From: Sarcocystis neurona
Lineage: Eukaryota; Apicomplexa; Conoidasida; Eucoccidiorida; Sarcocystidae
Assembly (NCBI GenBank): GCA_000727475.1
Contig: KL647317.1
Span: 682,016-746,015 of the forward strand
Length of the DNA: 64,000 bases
Direction of reading: 5' to 3'
Part shown: positions 55,773 to 64,000 of the stretch, one piece after another
Layout of the letters: every line of letters starts with the position of its first letter
How positions within the stretch are numbered: position 1 is the first letter of the stretch
Notes under the pieces: generated by a model
What the model saw: the letters and a program-made list of their open reading frames with translations, nothing else
The model's database searches: none
What the model was told of the DNA's origin: nothing
Program-made: the position numbers and the translations under genes

Positions 55773-58700
55773 GATACGGATCTGACAGTAAAGGCGTGGT
55801 TAAGAGACCCTCAATGACGCGTGCGTCGAGTCATTGTCAGCGAGGAGGAATGCAAATACTGGTACGTTTACGCCAAAGTGACTCTCTTAGTGCTGGTAGC
55901 ATGCTGTAAGTGCCGCGTGCAGAGATGAAACTTTACAGACCTGCGTAGTTTGTTGTGTTGGTGTTCTGCCTTTGCTAAGCAGAGACGTTGAGAGTCTACT
56001 CTTGATTACAGCATTTTCGTGCAGGCGTTTTCCTCTCTCGAGACCACCAGTTGTGTGGAAACTAACCTCGATCACGGAAGTGCACCGAGACTAATACATC
56101 ACGGGGTGCCACGATCAAGTGACTAAGCACTCAGAACAAGAGCTTTCCACTTCAGTTGGGCAGTGCTTGTACGCCGGCCACCGTGAATATGTCTTCGCTT
56201 CATGAACGTAGGTACTGACACTAACGCGCTATACGTAGTGCCATTGCGCTTAGTGCCACGTGAAATTTGTAAAATGGTGCGCGTTCACTACAGGGTACAG
56301 CGAGGTGGGGTGTGGCTCAGAGCGCGCATACCGAGGTTACTTTGCTGCGAAGTGCTTCACTCGCTGGTCTTCTCGAACGACACTTCTGAGGCACAGTTCT
56401 CTCGGGCTCTGATGCTCTTTTGTTGACAGCGATGTACACCACGCTATGCAGACGATTTCACGATTTAGTAGCTCACCCACTCCCCAGAGTGTTGTCGAGT
56501 GCATGGATACAGCGCGTTGGCCTGTGAGCTCCCGGTGTTCTACGAGGCCACTCGTCCTACAACTGCGCGGACGGGTTAAATACTGACCGTCACTGGTTAC
56601 GGCCTGAGTGAAGCGGAACGAGGCAAAATGTGGTGGACCCTTCTGCGTTGACCGCCGAAATTCATTGTGCCTTAATTCAGTAGTACTGTGCAGGGACCAT
56701 AGCACTCGAAGTTTCTCGTTAAGGTATTGACATGGTACCGGCTCGTCGACGACTTTACAGGTGCAGAATTACAGCCACTGTCTGCATATGTGCATCCTGC
56801 AGGATGTCGCCGTAATTTCAGGGGGCTCTTCGTTCTCCTTTATGCGTAATTGAGGCCGACAAGCGGAAGGGTCCCGGAAATGCGAGGCGTTGTAACCGCC
56901 ACTACGCAAGCGTTGCTGGGAAGGAGACTAAACACGTAATTCTATCAACGTTTGAGACACTACTCTGTTTCAATTTCTAGCGCCGTACGTCACAGGTTTG
57001 TTTGCTATTTGGAGGAACACGGTTCGGATTCACCTAGCTTGCAGTTCACTGTTACGGAACTTGAAGGCATGGCTTTTCCACGCCTGTGGAGCGAGTTATC
57101 AATTAATGAGACCCTCCCAAGGGGCATGTTTGTGTAAACTCACGAATCTGTCAATTTTGTGCGAGCACTTTCCGTGTGCTGCACGCACCCACCACGCTGC
57201 TGGTAGCGTTCTTGTTTTGCATGGATTTCGATGAAGCAGGTGCAAAAGAACAGGGCGTCCTCCATGCTGAGAAAGGGGCGTCTTCCATGTTGGGGAAAGG
57301 TTTTGACAAGCGACGCTTCTACACATGATGAATCAGGAACTTTAAAAGACGATCTTATCGATTACAGATGGTGGCGTGGAGGGGATGAGCTGTGCCAGGA
57401 CGCCGTAGCTTCTTCCATGTGTTGCTACATTTGTTGAGTCGCCTGAAGCCCATCTCCACCAATAAGTTAAAATGCTTGTAGATGCATCCGCAAAGGAAAA
57501 GAGCGCAACACTTAGATAGCGGTCATGCGACGTTAAATGTGTGCGTCGCCATCTTAGATTATGGCGGCCGACACATGCAGACACGTACAAGCTTGACCTG
57601 CACTTGGAATGTTCAAAAAAATGGTTACTCGGAGTATATGTCTTCTTATAAATGGGGAGGCCCGCATGCTCCCTCACGGTGAACCACACGTAAGGTGCAG
57701 ATGTGGCCATCTTCTCCGCCTCAACTTAAATGTCAGCGGTGCCGGCTGTCGAACAGTAGTGCTGGGCTGTTCTAGCCTAGTACGCATTTATCTACATTGT
57801 GTCAACCAGAGGTCTTTTTCGTGTCACGCATGTGCGCCCACACCGGGAGACACGTTTGTGTGTTCCTGAACACGGTTTGCCACGAGTGAGTTAACTATTG
57901 ATTGCGAAAGTGTATTCGCGTCTTTATGAGATGGCCTTGATGTTTAGCACGCTGCCTGTGTATCTCTTCTTCAGTCTTCTATTTAAGACACAGAGAAGCC
58001 GTTCGCCGAAGTCATTACCTGTTCACTCACTGTGTGTAGAAGGGCTTCCACGCATGAGAGTGTTCCTCTGCCAATGGGACGTGTTCGCTACTGCAGGGGC
58101 ACACGAGCGTAGGGCATATAACCTTGGATGCAGACCCACACACCGATAGACTTACTTGAATTAAGTTACATAGTCGTGCAAAAGTAGACGCGGAAGTGGA
58201 TCGACGCCACTTAGGGCGTGATGTGTCCTACGTATGCAGCGGAAGCGAGAACTATGGCAGGGCGCAAGATTCCCTCGTTCTGCCGCACCCTAGAAGCATC
58301 CATAAACGACAGCGCGCGCGGTCCTCACCCTTTGGATCTACCGGAAATTACGAATTAATGGCAGCACGGCCGTCCCCTGCTGGCTTCTAGGCGCCCTGCC
58401 GTTGAGCTGTCACGCCTGAATTATTTCTACAGCTAGACGGCTGTACTTTGTTGTCAGCTACTGAAAAGAATGCGCAGTCGGGCTGCTCATGCTACCGGGC
58501 CGCCGGTGTGCTGCTGCTGATCCTTTTGCGACTCTCTTTGCTGTAGGGTGTCCAGGCAGTGTTAACTGGGTGACTGCTGCCGATGCAAGTGCCGGTGTGT
58601 TTGGTCGCTACCTGTTCGGTGGAGAAGGGAAGGGTTTGAAGATTGTAATCGTGCATTTGTAGTCGCGAAAACTTCTCTCGCTGCCCTCTTCACCGTGCGG

Positions 58701-59400
58701 CCGCCAAGAGTGTGCCCGTGTTCACGGTGTGCTGCATCAGTGGGTGACACACCACAGCCACATGCAGCAAGGGCAGAAAAGTAGCAGCAGCCGCAGCAGT
58801 CCCAGCAGAAACAATATCAAGCGGCGCCACGACCGCAGAAACCAGCAACGGTGACCGCAACGACACGAACAATACCAGCACCAGCAGCTCGGTTCCGGCA
58901 GATTCAGGGTCCGTCTCTGGGGGACCGGCGAAAGAGTAATTCGTATCGACGAATCAGCAGCCGCTGCGCTCTGCTGCTGTTGACGACAACAGCGCAACAT
59001 ACGGACGGCACCCACAGCAGCATCGGGCACGCACACCACGGGCGCCGGCATGCGTTGGCGTGGCGAGCTGCTCGGCCGGCACGTCATTTATTCAACGGAT
59101 GAATTGCTAGACTTTGATTTGAAGACATCATCCTTGAACTCAGGCTAAAATGCGGGATCTCACCGAACGGGACGTTTGCGTCCAGTACCTGCCTTTACCA
59201 GCCCCTTGTCGTGTTGTGTATACTTTTTACCTTCCCACGAAGAGTGCCAGGCCTGCCCAGCGTTACTGCCCAGAGATCTTCACCGGGTAATTCATTCGAA
59301 TTAACTCGTCCGACGTGACGCGCACCTCCCATCCCCTTTCTTAACCTTCCTGTTCTGTGTTTGCCCCTAAATGTGTGTTGAACTGCGTGTATCCCTGTCC
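55773..59400. other. repeat-poor region, no supported gene
   Basis: Many 60-120 codon ORFs on both strands and no recognisable family. Around 58750-58940 a plus frame without Met reads ETISSGATTAETSNGDRN and onward to a TAA. It is Thr/Ser-rich and could be an exon, but no splice partners were found. Confidence 0.35.
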
Positions 59401-59436
59401 TGCTGCCGCGACACGGCGCCCCTGCACACAAACCTG

Positions 59437-60815
59437 GCGATAGCAGCTGCTCGTTGGCAGAGCCGTACAGCAGCAAGAAGCAACCGCCGCCACCGCAGCG
59501 GCGTCCTGAAAGGGATATCGCACAGCAGCACAGCACGAGTGAAGAGGCCAAGAAGCGTATGCAGATCCGTGTTGCTGCAGTTCCAGCAGAAGAGCAAAGT
59601 GAGTCTTGCGCACACGCATATGCAGAAACTCAAATATACCTGTCATAAACGCCTCCCTGTAGGGAGTCCGCCTCTGTTTTCTCTTCCTCTCTGCCACTGC
59701 TCAACGCACCCACATATATCTATGCGTACACCTACAACGTGATAAACAAATGCTGTATGACGCGTAGAGCTATGCACGCACATAGAGCGTGATGGAGAAT
59801 AGACGTCGCGTGGTGCGCTGATTAAGCTAGTGTTCTTCTGTCTCGCTTCAATTTCCCGCTTGACTAGACGGCGTACACTTGCCTGAGCCCGAGTTTAGGC
59901 GATCCACCAGCAAGCTATTGGAGACAGAGCGCCTCACACCGTGCTTAAGTCAGGACAGCACTCCGCAGCAGGCATACTGGCAGGAGCACCACGACACGCG
60001 GTACTAGCAGAGCGGCAACAACACCACCTCCGCAGCAGCAGCGCGACCGCCAGCTGCAGTAAGGCGGTGGCGTGCAACAGCATGGGAGTTTCACCGACGA
60101 CGGCGTACAGTGGAAACACAGCAGCAGAGACTTCGACAGCAGCAGTGCCTACTACGCAGCGCTGCGGCGGCACCGGCAGTTTCAACCCGTCGTCGGACTG
60201 CAGCAGAATCGGGTGCAGCAGCGGCGCGGCGCGTGTGCTCAAAATCGCAAATCCAGCAGTAGCGCGGGCTGGTGCGGCAGGAGCACCAGCAGTAAAGCAG
60301 ACGTAGCAACCAGGGCAGCCGCATCTACTAGTGCGGAAGCGGCAGACGTGGAACAGCAGCAGCAACAGAAACAGCAGCAAAAGGTCCTGCAGAAGCGTGA
60401 GACCCGGTAGCAGCAGGTTCCGACGAACCAGTAGAACCATCAGGAGCCACACATCTGGCTAGAATCGCGCCGGCAGCTCCCTGAGGTTCTGGGAGAGCGA
60501 CAGCTGTCGCCGCAGCAGCGGGACCCAAACAGACGGAAGCAGCAGCCGCGCGGCAAAAAGAGCGGCAGGGCTAAAGACGGCAGCAACAAAAGAGGGGCAG
60601 CAGCAGGAGGGGAAGTGGGAGACAAGGCAGAAGCAGCAGCCGCTGCGCCAGGAGCCCTCTGTAGACATGGCCATGAGCAAGAGGGCAAGGCAGGGAAGGA
60701 GGAAACTGACGAGAACGAGCAGCGTCGGGTGGCGGGGCAACTGGGACGACGTGTTGCTGACAGGAACGGGGCAGCCGCGGCTACGACGCACGACGCACTA
60801 CACGGCGAACGGTGA
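59437..60815 (+). CDS. candidate multi-exon gene, low-complexity protein (model)
   Basis: Pieces: about 59437-59598, about 60081-60396 and 60463-60815. Evidence is canonical donors (GTGAGT at 59599, GTGAGA at 60397), a matching phase 1/1 join across a 66-nt intron (60397-60462), and coherent codon use. The product is Gln/Arg/Ala/Ser-rich: LAEPYSSKKQPPPPQRRPER, then FTDDGVQWKHSSRDFDSSS and AYYAALRRHRQFQPVVGLQQ, then ESRRQLPEVLGERQLSPQQR with a Lys/Glu-rich end. The join 59598 to 60081 is not phase-consistent, so an exon is missing or misplaced. If donor CG|GTGAAA (60812) is used instead of the TGA at 60813-60815, the gene could continue to 62363, which is in the same phase. Function unknown. 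Confidence 0.4.
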
Positions 60816-60899
60816 AAGGAGATTTTCTGTTTCGGAAGCAGCAGCAGCTGGCGGAGCAGTGCAGCAGCAGAACGGGGAGGAACCTGCCGCTTGGCTGTA

Positions 60900-62362
60900 G
60901 ACAGCATCTTCCTCTGCGGGAAAAAATAACACAGGGAGGTTTTCTTGCTGCTGTTCTTTCCACGGTGCCACCGCGGCACTTGCGCATACTGCGCGCACGC
61001 AGCAAGATCCTTCTGTCTTGCCACAGTGGCGTGGGTACGTATAATAAACAGAGGCACACACACATGAGACATACATATATGCGGCACACATATATGAGGC
61101 ACCCATGTATGAGGCACCCATGTATGAGGCACATATATATGTATATATATACATACATATAAGGGAATGAAGTATATACAGACATCGTGGAGAGCTTTTA
61201 AGATACGTGAGGCGGGCGATAGAGCACGTGCGCTACAAGTTGCATCACCCGTACACCACCTCAGGCTTGTAGAGCGTCCCTATTGACGCCGTCCTCGCCT
61301 TCTAGCAAGACAGAAACGACCGCAGGAGGCATACAAGACGTTATGCTGACCTATGCTTCGGCCGCTGTCCACAAACTACTTTCACACATATGTGTACACA
61401 CATAGGCCTATTCGTATACATAGGTGGTTGTGACTGCCTCCCTAAAGCTACACTCGAATACACTTGTATGTATGTGTGTGTGTGTGAGCCTCTTCTCTTC
61501 AAACGAATTTGCGTTGATATCTGGTAGTTGTTGGCGGTCTTTGTCTACGGCAAAGTTCCTGGAGTTGTTTCTGCTGAAACTGTTGGCTTTTCTGTGTTGT
61601 TGTTCAGCTGGGTGTACGTACACTCCAGCAAGCGTCGTGTACGAACCCGTCTATTTTTTGACTTGTGCATCATCCATGCCTGTGCAGCCGAAGCAGGGCC
61701 AGCGTGTTCTTGCGCTTTATTGCTTTGTGTGTGTGTAGCTGAACTTTGTGCGAGTTGACGGGTATAGCGCTTTTCTAGGAGCTCGTGTCTGCAACATTTT
61801 CTCTGTTCGTCTACTTTTGCTTCTGGCTTCCTGCCTGGACTCTAGCACGGCGTTTCCACGTAAATTTCTCTTCCCCTGTGACACTGCGTTGTCTGTACAT
61901 ACACCTGCAATAACGTCGGCGGCCTGAACAGAAGCCTTTCGCTTGCTGTAGACTCATGCATCTCCACAGGTGTGTACATGTGTGTCCAGCCGAAAGCGCC
62001 TCCGTACACATATATATATATATATATACATAGGGACGCACGTGTACATATTATATAAATACATGTTTACATACAGACGCATATCTGCATATTATATACA
62101 TATATATTTATACATACATACACACAGGCGCATGTCAACATATTATATATATATATGTATATGTATGTACATATATGTATGTATGTATATTCCCGTGGTG
62201 CGGATTTACCTACACGAATCCGCTGGTGTGCATACGTTTTACTGTTTTTCCGTCTGTATACGTGTACGCATATATGGATACATATATATATATATGTAGA
62301 GAGAGAGAAATAGGTGGATGCAGATATAGATACAAGTACGTATCACCATTGACATTTTGCAG
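60900..62362. other. intron or intergenic DNA with microsatellites
   Basis: TA/CATA microsatellites at 61.06-61.17, 62.0-62.3 kb. A plus frame at 61528-61650 (LLAVFVYGKVPGVVSAETVG) follows a possible acceptor atctggtag and could be an exon. Nothing else is supported. Confidence 0.35.
61075..61137. repeat. 15-bp tandem repeat, four copies
   Basis: Units of the form atgtatgaggcaccc with variants, flanked by TA-rich microsatellite DNA. They encode Pro-His-Thr/Ile-Trp-Val-like pentapeptides on the minus strand, but I see no gene there. Confidence 0.8.
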
Positions 62363-62479
62363 TCAACCTACCCTCTTGTTTGTTCCGTCACTTTCTTTGA
62401 GTATGACGTGGGAAGGATTGCTAGCGTTGCCCGGAAGTTCTCTTGTCGACATTGCGGCTGCCTCACAACAGCAGCTTCC
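62363..62479 (+). CDS. candidate exon, unrecognised
   Basis: Good acceptor (ttgacattttgcag) and donor CC|GTAGGG at 62480 bound an open frame reading QPTLLFVPSLSLSMTWEGLL, then ALPGSSLVDIAAASQQQLP. Phase 2 on both sides. It could continue the 59.4-60.8 kb gene or start the next. Confidence 0.4.
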
Positions 62480-63318
62480 GTAGGGACCTTTCTGGCACCC
62501 CGCAGGAAAGGCCTGCTGCTGTAGCGTCGTCCACGTCTCTCGTCCCTGCTGCTGCTGCAGCGGTATTTACTCTCTCCTACTGCACCAGCACCCAGCGCAG
62601 ATCCTCCTGCTGCTGCCGGACAGACGTCAATATGCTCCTGCAACCCTAGACCCCTTCTCTCGCTCTGCTAGAGCCACTCTCTTGGTGGTACAGCCCTCAC
62701 TGGGTCTCTGCTGCTGCGCCGCACATCCCGTCCCTGCTGCTGCAGCCGAAGTCTCCTTTCTGACCCTCCCAGCGCCGTAGACGCTCTCGTGGCAGAGCTG
62801 CTACCGCTGTAGGGGGACTGCAGTTGTCGCTGTACACGGGACCTTCCTCTGTGTCGCAGCAGCTGCAGCAGCGCGCGGTGTCCAACCGTTGCAGCTGCAC
62901 CAGTGCTTCTTGTTGGTGCTTCCCAACAAAGGCAACGTTTCTACCGCCGTTTTCCACTGCAGCAGTAGCAGCGCCTTCTGCCGCGCTGCTGCAGCAAAAC
63001 ATCTTCTTTCGCCTGTGCTGCAGCGTCTGCATCTTTCTCGCTCTTTTCTCCTGATCCGGTGGGAGGGCGTTCCTGCTGCTGCTGTGTGACCAGCGGATCT
63101 TCCACTGCTGCAGGGTCGCAGCAGTCCCGTCGACGACATTTTGCGTCTGCTGTCATATTCTGCCGTACAACTGCGGCAACGTGAGCTTGGTTTATATACT
63201 GCCCCCGGACCACGCCGTCTTTCCCTTGTGTGCCTCCTGTGCTGTGTTGATCTATCTTACTCGTAGAGCCGCTGTCGCGAGTCAGCCAATGTCGCGCTGA
63301 TCTTTTCGTGAGCTGCAG

Positions 63319-63646
63319 TTGCTGCTCTTCTTTGACTGGGTGAACACGCATTTTCCGACAGTGCTGGCACATACAACAGCAGGAGCACAGCTAGTGGCTT
63401 TTTTAGGACGGGAAGACCCTTCTGCAGCACTGTCGTCAACCCACCCAGAAGCAGCAAGAGCAGCAGCGGTGTCTGCAGTTTGCTCTTCGCTTATGAAGCA
63501 ACTTTGCGTAGCCGCCGTGCCGGTGGCGGCAGCTTCAGCGAGTGCTCGGCAACCCCGCCGTCGTCGAACTGCAGGGCTTGCTGCCGTGCTGCTGCCACGC
63601 GCAACAGAAGCAACAGCGACACCACCACCTGACCTGACGTTTTTCG
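63319..63646 (+). CDS. candidate exon, unrecognised Ala-rich protein, gene continues off the right edge
   Basis: Acceptor cgtgagctgcag (ends 63318) and canonical donor G|GTGAGT (63647, phase 1) bound a frame reading LLLFFDWVNTHFPTVLAHTT, then AGAQLVAFLGREDPSAALSS and SAVCSSLMKQLCVAAVPV, ending PPPDLTFFG. The first 60 residues look like a helical globular domain; the rest is Ala/Arg-rich. No family is recognised. Downstream exons lie beyond the window. Confidence 0.5.
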
Positions 63647-63819
63647 GTGAGTAGCTCGTTGCGGCCGACGGCCAGGTGCAAACGCGGCAGGGACAGGTTG
63701 TAGCGGGGTGAGACCGGACTCTCACGAGCAGCAGCACACACGACCCGGGAGCCGGCAGCAGCTGAAACAACATGCAGCGTACGCTGCAACAGTTTGACAA
63801 CTAACGAAAGAGCAACATG

Positions 63820-64000
63820 CGTAGCAGCAGCAGCAACGCGGGTAGGAGCAGCAGCAACACGAGTGGGAGCAGCAGCAACGCGGGTAGCAGCAGCAGCAGC
63901 AGCAACGCGGGTAGCAGCAGCAGCAGCAGCAACGCGGGTAGCAGCAGCAGCAGCAACGCGGGTAGCAGCAGCAGCAGCAACGCGGTAGCAGCAGCATCGT
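63820..64000. repeat. tandem repeat of about 18-24 bp with CAG core, running off the window
   Basis: Units combine a variable number of AGC/CAG triplets with AACGCGGGT. In one plus frame (from 63794) they read as Ala runs separated by Thr-Arg-Val. It lies in the intron after donor 63647 or may be an Ala-rich exon; I cannot tell. Confidence 0.8.

Overview
The window looks like nuclear DNA of an eimeriid coccidian (apicomplexan parasite, Eimeria or a close relative such as Cyclospora). The evidence is compositional and structural. Dense (CAG)n/(CTG)n tracts occur both in coding exons, as Gln/Ala/Ser homopolymers inside conserved proteins, and in introns. Genes are multi-exon with GT-AG introns, there are long TATG/TA/TG microsatellites, and repeat-poor and repeat-rich DNA alternate much like the P and R segments described for Eimeria tenella chromosome 1. 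The genus is an inference; no rRNA or organelle marker is present.

Three genes can be assigned to families. (1) 12986-16085 (+) is a three-exon LFG/TMBIM (Bax-inhibitor-1-like) membrane protein of 268 aa. (2) 20902-24921 (-) is a single-exon DEAD-box RNA helicase of about 1339 aa with a C-terminal GUCT-like region and an Arg/Gly-rich tail, so DDX21/DDX50 (nucleolar RNA helicase II)-like. (3) 33400-52955 (+) is a major facilitator superfamily (MFS) transporter whose ten core exons (36815-52955) I rebuilt by reading frame and splice phase. They are scattered over 16 kb among introns packed with CTG runs and microsatellites, and a Gln-rich first exon is probably attached.

The left end (44-8363, +) is repeat-poor and holds a multi-exon gene, cut at its 5' end by the window edge, for an unrecognised protein rich in N-glycosylation sequons with Cys and Trp clusters. 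It contains a long uninterrupted ORF (2722-4695). A short candidate gene on the minus strand (8353-9185) converges on it. The right end holds small minus-strand candidates (54653-55772) in a repeat-poor segment, then a CAG-rich candidate plus-strand gene (about 59437-60815). Two exons with canonical donors (62363-62479, 63319-63646) belong either to that gene or to the next one.

Long spaces between genes (9.2-13 kb, 16.1-20.9 kb, 25-33 kb, 53-59 kb) hold repeats, microsatellites and ORFs I could not support. Protein-like ORFs arise in all six frames of the CAG/CTG regions, so I relied on conserved family motifs, splice-phase agreement and codon-level plausibility rather than ORF length. Nothing looks bacterial, viral, organellar, CRISPR-like or like a complete transposon.
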